Source: UBA7239 sp964509075
Lineage (GTDB): Bacteria > Pseudomonadota > Gammaproteobacteria > Pseudomonadales > UBA7239
NCBI GenBank assembly: GCA_964509075.1
Contig: CAZDWC010000009.1
Location: 62,001-126,000, forward strand
Direction: 5' to 3'
DNA: 64,000 bases
Shown: piece after piece, positions 16,919-27,200 of the stretch
Layout of the letters: each line of letters starts with the position of its first letter
How positions within the stretch are numbered: position 1 is the first letter of the stretch
The notes under the pieces: generated by a model
What the model was told of the DNA's origin: nothing
Seen by the model: only the letters and a program-made list of their open reading frames with translations
Databases searched by the model: none
Position numbers and translations under genes: made by a program

Positions 16919-17962
16919 ATGGCTGAAGCGCCTGCCAAAGCATCGCCACAAGCGCCTGCGGTGCCGGATGTCAAACTGAGCCGCCTGCAGCAGGCCGCGA
17001 TTCTGTTGATGAGTATTGGTGAAGTGGATGCCGCCACTGTGCTCAAACACATGGGGCCAAAAGAAGTGCAGCGTGTCGGTGTGGCCATGGCGCAGCTCGC
17101 CACCGTGCAACAGAAAGAAGTTGAAGTTGTGCTGAAAAATTTTGTCGATGAAGTCAGCACGCTCACTGGTCTTGGCATCGGCAATGACGGCTATATCCGC
17201 AAGATGCTGGTGTCAGCACTGGGTGAGGATCGCGCCAACAGTCTGGTGGATCGTATCCTGATGGGCGGCAATACCACCGGGATTGATACGTTGAAATGGA
17301 TGGAGCCGCGTGCAGTGGCTGATCTCATCCGCAACGAACATCCGCAAATCCAGACACTGGTGATCGCTTATCTCGATGCAGACCAAGCGGCAGAAATTCT
17401 CTCTTATCTGCCGGACAAGATGCGCATCGAAATCATGATACGCGTCGCAACGCTGGATACTGTACAGCCCAGTGCCTTGCAGGAACTCAACGATATTCTG
17501 GAAAAACAGTTTTCCGGAAACGCCGGTTCGCAAACCAAGGCCATGGGTGGCTACAAGGTGGCAGCGGAAATCATGAACCAGCTGGATTCTTCTCTGGAAG
17601 AAGCCTTGATGACGGCGATCAAGGAAACCGATGATGATCTCGGCAACAAGATTGCCGATCTCATGTTCGTGTTTGAAAACCTCAAAGGTGTGGATGACAA
17701 GGGCATACAGGTCATCCTGCGCGAAGTGTCATCCGATGTGCTGATTCTTGCGCTCAAGGGCTCGGATGACGAGATGAAAGAGAAAGTGTTCAAGAACATG
17801 TCCAAACGTGCCGGTGAACTCCTGCGTGACGACATGGAAACCCGCGGGCCGGTACGTGTGTCTGAAGTGGAAGCGGCGCAGAAGGAAATTCTCAATACCG
17901 CGCGCAGATTGGCCAATGCCGGTGAAATTATTCTGGGCGGCAGCGGTGAGGCCATGGTCTGA
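16919..17962 (+). CDS. fliG: FliG, flagellar motor switch protein
   Basis: Rotor protein that binds FliF and generates torque against MotA-type stators. The 347-aa sequence shows the EHPQ motif (LIRNEHPQIQTLVIAYL) of the middle domain and the charged torque helix region with LKGSDDEMKEKVFKNMSKRA and RDDMETRGPVRVSEVE. An N-terminal Ala/Pro-rich leader of about 20 residues precedes the FliF-binding domain. Lies 71 bases after fliF in the same operon. Confidence 0.97.
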   Translation: MAEAPAKASPQAPAVPDVKLSRLQQAAILLMSIGEVDAATVLKHMGPKEVQRVGVAMAQLATVQQKEVEVVLKNFVDEVSTLTGLGIGNDGYIRKMLVSALGEDRANSLVDRILMGGNTTGIDTLKWMEPRAVADLIRNEHPQIQTLVIAYLDADQAAEILSYLPDKMRIEIMIRVATLDTVQPSALQELNDILEKQFSGNAGSQTKAMGGYKVAAEIMNQLDSSLEEALMTAIKETDDDLGNKIADLMFVFENLKGVDDKGIQVILREVSSDVLILALKGSDDEMKEKVFKNMSKRAGELLRDDMETRGPVRVSEVEAAQKEILNTARRLANAGEIILGGSGEAMV

Positions 17963-17990
17963 TCATGAACCAGCAGACAGGTAGTGCAGC

Positions 17991-18761
17991 ATGAGTGCAA
18001 AACTGGAAGAGCGGATTCCTGCCGAACAGGCGCAAAAATTTTCCGCGTGGACCATGCCGCGTATCGATGCCCATGGCAACATACTGCCCAGTTTCGAAAA
18101 AGAGCAGCGCTCGCGTCAGGCTTCGCCGAATGAATCCGTTGAAACCGTAGAAAAAATGCCGCGCAAGCCGCAGGCTCTTACGGCCGAGTTGCTGGAAAGA
18201 ATGCGCGAGGAAGCGAGCCGTGAAGGCTACAAGGCCGGATTCCAGCAAGGTTTACAGGAAGGCAGGCAGCGTGGTCACGATGATGCCTGGTCGCAGGCGG
18301 TTGATGACATTGAGCAGCGCCAGCAACATCTACAGCAGTTATGTGCTCGTCTGTTGCAACCGCTGCATGATGAGCAGGTGCAGCTTATCGCCTTGATGCA
18401 GGAACAGGTCGAACAGATTGCGCGCGCAGTCATCGGCCGCGAGTTGCAAGTCGACAGCAGCATCATTTTGCGTCTGGTTGAAGAGTCCATCGCAGCACTG
18501 CCCAACGGTGCCCAGCATTTGCGTATCTATATCCATCCCCAGGATAGTGATCTCATCAATACCTGGCTTGAAAGCAATGGCATGGATGCACGCGTGATAG
18601 CAGACGAGCGCTTGCAGCCCGGCGGCTGTCGCATTGAATCCGAACACAGCACGGTTGATTACAGTGTCGAGGCCAGATTGCAGGGCCTGCTCGCACAGAG
18701 CCAACAGGAAATCGCGGTGACAGACCATGTCGGTGGCGACATCCCGCAAGCAGAATTCTGA
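17991..18761 (+). CDS. fliH: FliH, negative regulator of the flagellar export ATPase
   Basis: Cytoplasmic stator-like partner of FliI (256 aa). N-terminal IPAEQAQKFSAWTMPRID is typical of Pseudomonas-type FliH. A long helix with Gly-repeat pattern (EGYKAGFQQGLQEGRQRGHDD, about residues 76-96) follows, and the C-terminal domain has VEQIARAVIGRELQ and the IYIHPQDSDLI strand. It is followed immediately by fliI. Confidence 0.93.
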   Translation: MSAKLEERIPAEQAQKFSAWTMPRIDAHGNILPSFEKEQRSRQASPNESVETVEKMPRKPQALTAELLERMREEASREGYKAGFQQGLQEGRQRGHDDAWSQAVDDIEQRQQHLQQLCARLLQPLHDEQVQLIALMQEQVEQIARAVIGRELQVDSSIILRLVEESIAALPNGAQHLRIYIHPQDSDLINTWLESNGMDARVIADERLQPGGCRIESEHSTVDYSVEARLQGLLAQSQQEIAVTDHVGGDIPQAEF

Positions 18762-18776
18762 GTGGAGCGTGACAAC

Positions 18777-20156
18777 ATGTTGCAGAATCTGGCGCACACA
18801 ATGCCGCCCACGATTTTTGAACAACTGCAAGCGCGCTGGCACAAACCGGTGATGCTGCCACCATGTGCCGTCGGACATGTCATTCGCCAGATCGGCCTGA
18901 CACTGGAGGCTGCCGGACTGCAGGTGGCCATTGGCGATTACTGTCGAGTTGCCATTAACGCACAGCATCATGTCGTCGCCGAGGTAATCGGTTTTTCCGG
19001 CAATACCGTGTCGCTGATGCCACTGGAGCGCATTGAAGGATTGCCGCTGGGTGCTCGCGTCTGGCCGGCGCCTGATATCGCACAGCAAGTACCGGTCGGC
19101 AACGGTTTGCTGGGGCGTGTCATCGACGGTCTGGCTCGGCCGCTAGATGATCGTGGCCCGCTGCAAGTGACCGAGAGCATCTGTTTCAGTGCACAGGTGA
19201 TCAATCCGCTGCATCGCAAACCCATACGTGAAACGCTGGATGTCGGCATACGTGCCATCAACGGTTTGCTCACTGTAGGCCGCGGCCAGCGCATGGGACT
19301 GTTTGCCGGTTCCGGTGTCGGTAAAAGCGTGCTGATGGGCATGATGACCAAATTTACCGAGGCGGATGTGGTGGTGGTGGGATTGATTGGTGAGCGCGGG
19401 CGGGAAGTGCGCGAGTTCATCGAAGATATTCTTGGCGAAGCCGGATTGCGCAAGGCCGTGGTGGTCGCTTCACCGGCTGACGATGTGCCGCTGATGCGTT
19501 TGCGTGCCTCATGGCTTGCCACACGTATTGCCGAATATTTTCGTGATCGCGGCAAGAGTGTATTGTTGTTGATGGATTCGCTCACGCGATTTGCCCAGGC
19601 GCAACGCGAAATTGCACTGGCGGCGGGAGAGCCTCCGGCAACACGAGGTTATCCACCGTCGGTGTTTGCGAAACTGCCGGATCTGGTGGAGCGCGCCGGC
19701 AATGGTCGTGAAAATAATGGTCGTGACAGCAATGGCCAGTGCGGTTCAATAACAGCTTTTTACACGGTATTGACCGAGGGTGATGACCTGCAGGATCCGG
19801 TAGCGGACTCGGCGCGTGCGATACTGGACGGCCATGTGGTGTTGTCGCGGCGTCTGGCAGAAGAGGGCATTTATCCTGCCATTGATATCGAAGCCTCCAT
19901 CAGTCGCGCCATGCCGGCCATCGTGGCGGATGAGCAGATGGGTATGGCGCAACGATTCAAGAAAATCTATGCCTGCTATCAACAGAACAGTGATCTGATC
20001 AATATCGGTGCCTACACGGCTGGCAGCAGTGCTGATATTGATACGGCGATAGAGCGCATGCCGCATCTGAAAGCCTATGTCACACAGCATCGACTGGAGC
20101 CTGTCAATGCTGCTGCCGCACAGTTGCAACTGAAGAAGGTGCTAAATGTCGCGTGA
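18777..20156 (+). CDS. fliI: FliI, flagellar type III export ATPase
   Basis: ATPase energising flagellar protein export (459 aa). Walker A GLFAGSGVGKSVLMGM, the GLIGERGREVREF segment, Walker B VLLLMDSLTRFAQAQREI and the GYPPSVFAKLPDLVERAGNG motif are intact. Start at ATG 18777 follows GGAG at nine bases; a GTG at 18762 adds five residues. The loop after ERAGNG is extended by a 15-base tandem duplication (19701-19730), adding NGREN/NGRDS units before GSITAFYTVL. The stop overlaps fliJ by 11 bases. Confidence 0.97.
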   Translation: MLQNLAHTMPPTIFEQLQARWHKPVMLPPCAVGHVIRQIGLTLEAAGLQVAIGDYCRVAINAQHHVVAEVIGFSGNTVSLMPLERIEGLPLGARVWPAPDIAQQVPVGNGLLGRVIDGLARPLDDRGPLQVTESICFSAQVINPLHRKPIRETLDVGIRAINGLLTVGRGQRMGLFAGSGVGKSVLMGMMTKFTEADVVVVGLIGERGREVREFIEDILGEAGLRKAVVVASPADDVPLMRLRASWLATRIAEYFRDRGKSVLLLMDSLTRFAQAQREIALAAGEPPATRGYPPSVFAKLPDLVERAGNGRENNGRDSNGQCGSITAFYTVLTEGDDLQDPVADSARAILDGHVVLSRRLAEEGIYPAIDIEASISRAMPAIVADEQMGMAQRFKKIYACYQQNSDLINIGAYTAGSSADIDTAIERMPHLKAYVTQHRLEPVNAAAAQLQLKKVLNVA

Positions 20157-20616
20157 TCGAGCCGCGCGCATGGGGATTGTCCTGAAACTGGCAGTGGCAA
20201 AGCAGCAGCAGGCAGCAGCAGCACTGGCTGCCCTGAGTGCACGCATTGCCAGTGAACAGGAGCGGCTCACGCAATTACAACAATTGCGGGAAGAGTATCT
20301 GGATAATTTGCGGGTGAAGCCGGGTACATGTCGCAGTGTGCAGGGTTTGCAGCACGGCATGACCGTCATCCTGCAGCTGGATAATCTCGCAGGCAATCAG
20401 GATCGCATGTTGAAACAATTGCTTATACAGCAGGCTGGTCTGCGTCAAAAACTTGAACAGTGCTGGTTGCGCTGCAGGAATCTGGAAAGATTGCAGCAGC
20501 AGTTTCGGCAGCAACAGGAAGCCGAGCAGGAAAAGCGCAGTATGAAAATCATGGAGAATGACCGGCTGGCGCGTTCACATTCTGCCAGTTTGCAGCCAGA
20601 TGGCAGCCCTCGATAG
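20146..20616 (+). CDS. fliJ: FliJ, flagellar export chaperone
   Basis: Coiled-coil protein (156 aa) that links FliI to the export gate and acts as general chaperone. Nearly all-helical, Gln/Leu/Arg-rich sequence with heptad character, for instance ASEQERLTQLQQLREEYLDN and the C-terminal RNLERLQQQFRQQQEAEQEK. Assignment rests on composition, length and position after fliI, with which it overlaps. Last gene of the fliE operon; no clear hairpin terminator follows. Confidence 0.88.
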   Translation: MSRDRAARMGIVLKLAVAKQQQAAAALAALSARIASEQERLTQLQQLREEYLDNLRVKPGTCRSVQGLQHGMTVILQLDNLAGNQDRMLKQLLIQQAGLRQKLEQCWLRCRNLERLQQQFRQQQEAEQEKRSMKIMENDRLARSHSASLQPDGSPR

Positions 20617-20795
20617 TCCTTAGCTATTAACCGGATTTTATAGCGCTGTTTAATTACTAAAAAATATACATCGCCGACCCAACTTGCAGTTGGGCGGAAT
20701 AATGGCGTCTACACTTTCCCATAGAAAGGCACGCACCATCATGTGCGGTGTGAGAAATAAGCGTCAGTGACGCGTGTTTCATCCAGAGGTGAGCG
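20617..20795. promoter_or_regulatory. Intergenic region with a short dyad before the chemotaxis cluster
   Basis: No gene is visible. Positions 20678-20694 form the dyad CCCAACT-TGC-AGTTGGG, too weak and without a T-run for a terminator, so possibly an operator. A GCCGACCC at 20673-20680 recalls a FliA -10 element but lacks a correctly spaced -35. The promoter of the chemotaxis cluster should lie here; I cannot point to it with confidence. Confidence 0.35.
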
Positions 20796-21074
20796 ATGGA
20801 AGCAACAACTGTCAGTGATCTTGGGTCCCGGTTGACCATTGCGGAGGTCGAGGCCTATCAGCGTGAGCTTGAAACTGTGCTGGCCGGCAATAAGAACCTT
20901 TGCATCAACGCTTCTGCGTTGCAGAAAATTGATTGTGCGGGAGTCCAATTGTTGTGCAGCCTCAAGAAGACCTTGCTTATTGGCGAGGGTGATCTTTACT
21001 GGAAAGAGGTTTCACCGGTGCTGGCAAGTGCGGCCGGCATGCTGGGTGTTGATGGGTATTTGGGATTGGCTTGA
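20796..21074 (+). CDS. STAS-domain protein of the chemosensory cluster
   Basis: 92-aa single STAS (sulphate transporter/anti-sigma antagonist) domain: LTIAEVEAYQRELETVLAG, LCINASALQKIDCAGVQLL and a C-terminal ASAAGMLGVDGYLGLA helix. Where partner-switch antagonists carry D-S/T-S/A-G for phosphorylation, this protein has Asp46-Cys47-Ala48-Gly49, so no Ser/Thr phosphoacceptor. STAS genes of this kind accompany F7-type chemosensory clusters in gammaproteobacteria (known for Vibrio cholerae cluster III). Preceded by GAGGTG. Likely binds a cluster component; precise role unknown. Confidence 0.8.
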   Translation: MEATTVSDLGSRLTIAEVEAYQRELETVLAGNKNLCINASALQKIDCAGVQLLCSLKKTLLIGEGDLYWKEVSPVLASAAGMLGVDGYLGLA

Positions 21075-21110
21075 TGGGCAAGCATGGCAGTAAACAGGGT
21101 GGAGTAGTGT

Positions 21111-21476
21111 ATGGCAAAGATCCTCGCAGTTGATGATTCTGCATCCATGCGCCAGATGGTGGCGTTTACCTTGCAGGGGGCCGGGCATCAGGTTTCACAG
21201 GCCTGTGATGGTATGGATGCCATGAAGGTGGCTCAGGCACAAGGTGCTTTTGATCTGGTGATTTCCGATATCAACATGCCAAACATGGATGGTATCGAAC
21301 TGGTCAAGCAGCTGAGAGCGATGAGTAATTTTCGCTTTACCCCGATATTGATGTTGACGACGGAGTCTGCGGCCGACAAGAAAGTTGAAGGCAAGGCTGC
21401 CGGCGCCACAGGCTGGATTGTCAAGCCGTTCAATCCTGAGCAGTTGCTGGCGACGATCAACAAAGTACTGGGTTGA
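21111..21476 (+). CDS. cheY: CheY-like response regulator
   Basis: Stand-alone receiver domain of 121 aa. All active-site residues are present: Asp8 and Asp9 (VDDS), phosphoacceptor Asp53 (ISDINMPNMDG), Thr in LMLTTES and Lys105 (WIVKPF). Lies between the STAS gene and cheA and is presumably phosphorylated by that CheA. Because it is a Che2/F7-type neighbour, it may not be the regulator that binds the flagellar motor. GGAG precedes the start. Confidence 0.92.
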   Translation: MAKILAVDDSASMRQMVAFTLQGAGHQVSQACDGMDAMKVAQAQGAFDLVISDINMPNMDGIELVKQLRAMSNFRFTPILMLTTESAADKKVEGKAAGATGWIVKPFNPEQLLATINKVLG

Positions 21477-21520
21477 TACAGCCTGCCTGACAGTGTGCAG
21501 CACTTCTGAGGGATGGTTCA

Positions 21521-23596
21521 GTGTCTATTGATATTTCGCAATTTCATCAGGTTTTTTTCGAGGAAAGTCTCGAAGGTCTTGATGGCATGGAACAGGGATT
21601 GATGAATCTGGCGCTGGATGCCGTTGACAGCGAAACCATTAATGCCATCTTTCGTGCAGCCCATTCCATCAAGGGCGGCAGTGCCACATTCGGCTTCTCG
21701 GCGATTGCCACATTTACCCATGTGCTGGAAACTTTGCTGGACCAGATTCGCAATGGTCAGCGGCAAATCACACAGGCGCATGTCGATCTGTTTTTGCAGT
21801 CAGTGGATTGCCTGCGGCAGATGCTGGGAAGTTACCAGCAACAACAGGAACCGGCTCCTGGTCTTTCCGCAAACCTGCAGTCGCAATTTGAGCAGATACT
21901 CAGTGGTGCAGAGCCGACAGCGGCAAAAGCGATATCCGTGCAAGATGCACAAGTCGTGTCCGGCTGGAATATCCGTTTCGTGCCCGAAAAACAAATGCTG
22001 GCTACTGGCAATGATCCCTTGCGCATGTTCCGTGAGTTGTCGGCAATGGGTGATACCCGTGTGCTGGCGCAGCTCGACAAATTGCCAACGCTGGATGAGT
22101 TGCACAGCGAGGATTGTTACCTGAGCTGGAATGTCGTCTTGCACGGAAACATTGATCATGATGCTGTCAGAGATGTTTTTGAATGGGTGACGGATGATGC
22201 CGAGGTTGTCATTGAAGCAATGCATGATGCCGGGATCGCTCAGGACCTTCCAAAGCCGCAGGTAGCAGAGCTGGATGCAGCTGCGCACGCATCACCAATA
22301 CCGGTTTCAAAGCCAAAAGATATTTCACCCACAACAGCTTCAGCAAGCGCCGAGTCTTCATCCATCCGTGTGGCGATAGACAAGATTGATGCCCTGATCA
22401 ATATGGTTGGCGAGCTGGTGATAACCCAGTCCATGTTGGGTGAATTGGGGAATGGCGATTTCGATATTTCCCGTTTACCAAAGCTTCAGGAAGGTTTGAG
22501 CCAGCTTGAGCACAATACGCGAGAGCTGCAGGAAAGTGTCATGCGTATACGCATGTTGCCTATCAGTTTTGCTTTCAGTCGATTTCCGCGCATGGTGCGC
22601 GATCTTTCGCAAAGACTGGACAAGAAAATTGATCTGGTGATGGTGGGTGAGAATACCGAACTCGACAAGACCGTGATGGAAAAAATCGGAGACCCACTGG
22701 TGCATCTGGTGCGCAATTCGGTGGATCACGGTATCGAGTCGCCGGAAATGCGTCGTGCTTCCGGCAAGGCGGAAACCGGCAGGATAACGTTGAATGCTTT
22801 TCATCAAGGTGGCAACGTCATGATCCAGATCTGTGACGATGGCGCAGGTCTCAATGTTGACAAGATACTCTCGAAAGCGATCGAGAAGGGGCTGGTTGGA
22901 CATGATGAATCTCTCAGCCGGGAACAGATCCACGACCTCATCTTTGCCCCGGGATTCTCAACGGCCGATGCCGTCAGTGATCTCTCCGGACGGGGCGTCG
23001 GCATGGATGTGGTACGAAGAAATATTCGCGATCTTGGCGGAACCGTGGATGTGCGATCAGAGCCTGGCAAAGGTTCAACCTTCACCGTCCGTCTACCACT
23101 GACGCTGGCCATATTGGACGGTCAATTGGTGCGAGTGGGTGAGCAGACCTACATCCTGCCGTTGGTGTCTATTGTGGAGTCCCTGCAGGTTGATAGTGCC
23201 ATGGTGAATGCTGTTGGCGGCGGCTGCAACGTGTTGCGTTTACGCAATGAATACATTCCGATTGTTCGTCTCTACGAAGCTTTCAATATTGAGGCAGAGC
23301 ATCGCGATCTGGAAGAAGGGTTGCTGGTTGTTGTTGAAAGTGCCGGCGAAAAAATTGGCCTTTTGGTTGATGATTTACAGGCGCAGCAACAAGTTGTCAT
23401 TAAAAGTCTTGAGCAAAATTACCAACGGGTGGAAGGTGTTTCAGGAGCGACTATCCTTGGTGATGGCACGGTTGCGCTGATTCTGGATGTCACCGGTATC
23501 GTCCGTATTTCCGGGGTTCAACATCAGCAGCTACAGGATACGCTGGTTTTCAGGAATCAGAGTCAGGCAATTTCGCACTCGGCTTCGATGGCCTGA
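21521..23596 (+). CDS. cheA: CheA chemotaxis histidine kinase
   Basis: Hybrid-free CheA of 691 aa. Domains: HPt with His48 in FRAAHSIKGGSATFGF; a linker with a P2-like region; dimerisation domain from about residue 285 (VAIDKIDALINMVGELVITQSML); HATPase with LVHLVRNSVDHGIE, CDDGAGL and GRGVGMDVV; and a C-terminal CheW-like domain from about 525. Starts at a GTG (21521) with GAGGG ten bases upstream. It should signal to the adjacent CheY and CheB. Confidence 0.96.
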   Translation: MSIDISQFHQVFFEESLEGLDGMEQGLMNLALDAVDSETINAIFRAAHSIKGGSATFGFSAIATFTHVLETLLDQIRNGQRQITQAHVDLFLQSVDCLRQMLGSYQQQQEPAPGLSANLQSQFEQILSGAEPTAAKAISVQDAQVVSGWNIRFVPEKQMLATGNDPLRMFRELSAMGDTRVLAQLDKLPTLDELHSEDCYLSWNVVLHGNIDHDAVRDVFEWVTDDAEVVIEAMHDAGIAQDLPKPQVAELDAAAHASPIPVSKPKDISPTTASASAESSSIRVAIDKIDALINMVGELVITQSMLGELGNGDFDISRLPKLQEGLSQLEHNTRELQESVMRIRMLPISFAFSRFPRMVRDLSQRLDKKIDLVMVGENTELDKTVMEKIGDPLVHLVRNSVDHGIESPEMRRASGKAETGRITLNAFHQGGNVMIQICDDGAGLNVDKILSKAIEKGLVGHDESLSREQIHDLIFAPGFSTADAVSDLSGRGVGMDVVRRNIRDLGGTVDVRSEPGKGSTFTVRLPLTLAILDGQLVRVGEQTYILPLVSIVESLQVDSAMVNAVGGGCNVLRLRNEYIPIVRLYEAFNIEAEHRDLEEGLLVVVESAGEKIGLLVDDLQAQQQVVIKSLEQNYQRVEGVSGATILGDGTVALILDVTGIVRISGVQHQQLQDTLVFRNQSQAISHSASMA

Positions 23597-23620
23597 GTTA
23601 TTTCGCAAGAGGATCATGCA

Positions 23621-24181
23621 ATGTCAACAGTAGAGATGCAATCGCAAGCGTCGACACGCGAGCTGGATATGCCGGTGACTGGCATGTTGTCAGACAGTGA
23701 TCAATATCTCACCTTTATCATGAACAATGAAGAATACGGTGTGGATATTCTCTGTGTACAGGAAATTCGGGGCTGGGATAATGCCACGCCCTTGCCGAAC
23801 GCGCCGCCACATATCAAGGGAGTGATCAATCTGCGTGGCACAATTGTGCCTATCGTGGATTTACGCCAGTGCTTTGGTATGCAGTCGATTGAATATACAG
23901 CGGTGACCGTGGTTATCGTTTTGAAAATAAGGACAGAGGCAGGAAGTCGCACTGTGGGTATTGTGGTAGATGCGGTATCTGATGTGTATTCGCTATCGGA
24001 TAACGAAATGAAAATGCCCCCGGATCTAGGCGAATCAGTTGATGTTTCCTACATCAAGGGTCTTGTGACAGTAAACGGCAAGATGGTCATTCTGTTGCGT
24101 TTGGAAAAGCTGTTGGAAAGTAGCGCCTTACATCAGGAAGAAATGGGGGCCGCACTTGGCGGCTTGCGTCAATTGCATTGA
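23621..24181 (+). CDS. cheW: CheW coupling protein
   Basis: Scaffold that couples the receptor to CheA (186 aa). Family segments: QYLTFIMNNEEYGVDILCVQEI, the PNAPPHIKGVINLRGTIVPIVDLR core and VNGKMVILLRLEKLL near the end. N-terminal 30 residues are a polar extension. Placed between cheA and the receptor gene, as in other Che2/F7-like clusters. Confidence 0.95.
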   Translation: MSTVEMQSQASTRELDMPVTGMLSDSDQYLTFIMNNEEYGVDILCVQEIRGWDNATPLPNAPPHIKGVINLRGTIVPIVDLRQCFGMQSIEYTAVTVVIVLKIRTEAGSRTVGIVVDAVSDVYSLSDNEMKMPPDLGESVDVSYIKGLVTVNGKMVILLRLEKLLESSALHQEEMGAALGGLRQLH

Positions 24182-24225
24182 TTGGTTTTTTAACGTAGAG
24201 CCGAAATCTTAGGAGAGGTATCATC

Positions 24226-27200
24226 ATGAAGCTTCAGAAAGGAAAAGGTGATTTGCTGCGCAATATTCCTATTGCGTACAAAATGGGTGCGTTACTGCTT
24301 GTTGCTGCTGTGGCGGTGATTTTTCTCAGTATGAAGACTGTCAGCGCCATCAACGACAGTATCAGACTGACGCGCAGCGAGATGGGGGGGGCAAATTACA
24401 TGCGCTCCATTCTCAAGATAACAAACGATTTTATGCCTGAATATCGCGAGCATTTGGCTAGCTACCATTCGGGGTATGCGCCAGCGGCTAATGATTTGGG
24501 TAAAGTGCGTGCAGAAATTGATGCTCTGCAGAAAGAAGTGGTGTCGGCTAATGAGCAATACGGTGGTGTTATTGATGCATCAAGTGAGGTAAATCTCTTT
24601 CTGGATCAGTGGGAGAGTGTCAAGCGTGATGGTGCCGGGTGGAGCGTCAAGGAAGCGGAGGAAAATGTATCTGCTGCCATTATCACTGGTCAAAAAGCAG
24701 TGAAGAAAATTGCGGACAAGTCAGGATTGTCTTTGGATCCGCAGTCAGATACCTATTTTCTAATGGCAACACTAGTGGATGTATTGCCGGTGTCGATGGA
24801 CTCGGCTGGTCATATCAAGGCAATTTCATCGCGAATTGAATCTCTGTCAGAGGGTGCTCAGATTGCTTACTCTGAAGTTGGTTGGTTGGCTGGGTCGGCT
24901 AAATTATTGGAGGCCAACAATATTAATTTGTTGCGTTATCTTGGTACGGCCGCCCTGGAGAATGTTGCGCTCAAGGGTATTGCTGAAAATGCAGATAAAT
25001 CTGTAAATAGCTCTAATGAGTTAATTGCTGTGGTGGGTAACTTTCTTGAGGTTCAGAAAAAAAACACCAATATGAAAACCCTCGCAAGTAGTACCTATGA
25101 TGAGCTTGATTTTTTGCATGACGAAGCTGATGGTATGCTTTATAAGTTGCTTCAAGAAAGAGAACAGTCGCTGGTTTATGAGAGGAATGTATTGGTTTTT
25201 GAAATGGCATCTGTGCTGATATTCATGGTCGTCGTCTGCTATATGGTGGCTATCGGTACAATCAGGCCTATACGTAGAATGACAGAAATATTCAAATTAA
25301 TTTCACAGGAAAAGTACGATAACGAAATTACAGAGCAGCGAAAAGATGAAATGGGGGAGTTGTTGTGCGAGCTGGTTGGTATGCAGAACATGCTGAGGCA
25401 GTCTCGTGATGCAATGGTTGAGCAGATGCGTGAGACTACTCGGATCAAGCAGGGGCTTGATGCCGTAAATGCAAATGCCATGATTGCTGATCCGGATGGA
25501 AATATTGTCTATCTCAATAAATCGGTTTCTGAAATGCTCAAGGTGGCAGAAAGCGATATTCGCAAGGATTTGCCGAAGTTTGATACCGGAAAATTGATGG
25601 GGGCTAATATTGATGTCTTCCATAAGAATCCTTCGCATCAGCGCAATATGCTGGGTGCATTGAAGGACACTTATCGAGCCCAGATTGTAGTAGGCGGTCG
25701 CACGTTCTCGCTGATTGCGAATCCTATTTTTAATGAGGCCAATGAGCGTTTGGGTACCATTGTCGAGTGGGCTGATCGCACGGAAGAGCTGGCTAAGCTT
25801 GAGCGTGAGCGCGTGGCCAATAACGCCAATGCCCGGACCAAACAGGCGCTGGATTCCGTTACGGCCAACGCGATGATTGCTGACCCGGATGGCAACGTGG
25901 TTTATATGAACAATGCGGTGGAGAGCATGCTGCGCAATGTTGAAGCTGACCTGCGTAAGGCGCTTCCGCATTTCAGTGTTGATAAGGTTGTCGGTGCCAA
26001 TATTGATATTTTTCACAAGAATCCTTCGCATCAGCGCAATCTTTTGGCTAACTTGACTACTACTTATCGGGCGCAAATTGAAGTGGCAGGAAAGACTTTT
26101 GCCTTGATCGCCAATCCTGTGAGCAATGAGCAGGGCGAGCGTATCGGCACGGTGGTTGAGTGGAACGACCGCACTGCTGAAGTCGCCATTGAAAAAGAAA
26201 TTGATGTTCTGGTTGATGCTGCTTCGAGTGGTGACTTTACGCGTCAGGTTTCTCTGGACGGAAAAGTTGGTTTCTTCCTTAATCTGGCTAAAGGCTTGAA
26301 CAAGCTGGTGGAGACTACGGAGTTAGGCATCAATGATGTGTTGCGCACTTTGGGTGCAATGGCCAAAGGCGATATGACCGTTCGTATTACTCGTGAATAT
26401 CAAGGCGCATTTGAACAATTAAAGATTAACTCGAATGCCACTGCAGAAAAACTCACCGAAATCATCAGTGAGATTAACCAGGCGGCAGCAACTATTTCTA
26501 ACGGTGCCAATGAAATTGCGCAGGGCAATACCGATTTGAGCCAGCGTACGGAAGAGCAGGCTTCAAGTCTTGAGGAAACCGCGTCGAGCATGGAACAAAT
26601 GACCAGCACTGTTAAACAAAGTGCCGAAAATGCCAAACACGCGAATAGTCTTGCGCAGGAGGCTCAGCAGAAAGCGCGCAGTGGTGGCGAAGTGGTGTCG
26701 AAAGCAGTGTCTGCGATGCAGGCGATCAACAGTGCTAGCAAGAAAATTGCCGACATCATTGGTGTCATTGATGAAATTGCTTTCCAGACCAACTTGCTCG
26801 CGCTCAATGCAGCGGTAGAGGCGGCGCGCGCGGGTGAACAGGGCCGGGGATTTGCTGTGGTGGCAGGTGAGGTGCGCAATCTCGCGCAGCGCTCGGCAGA
26901 TGCGGCAAAAGAAATCAAAGGGCTGATTCAGGACAGTGTTGTCAAGGTTGAAGATGGTAGCAAGCTGGTCAATGAGTCAGGCTATACCTTGCAGGAAATT
27001 GTGGAAGCGGTGCAGAAAGTCAGTTCGATGATGCAGGATATTGCCTCCGCTGCTGCTGAGCAGACTGCCGGCATCGAGCAGGTTAATACGGCTGTGACAC
27101 AAATGGATGCAATGACGCAGCAAAATGCTGCGCTGGTGGAAGAGGCCTCGGCTGCCGGTGAAGCAATGGCCGAACAGGCATCCAATCTTGCGAAGATGAT

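Noticed and set aside
20655..20680. FliA (sigma-28) promoter before the chemotaxis cluster
   Set aside because: GCCGA is present but TAAA lies 11 bases upstream rather than about 15, and the -10 box ends CCC instead of TAA.
25303..26076. Long minus-strand open frame antisense to the receptor PAS region
   Set aside because: It mirrors the PAS duplication on the opposite strand, has no ribosome binding site and no protein-like features.
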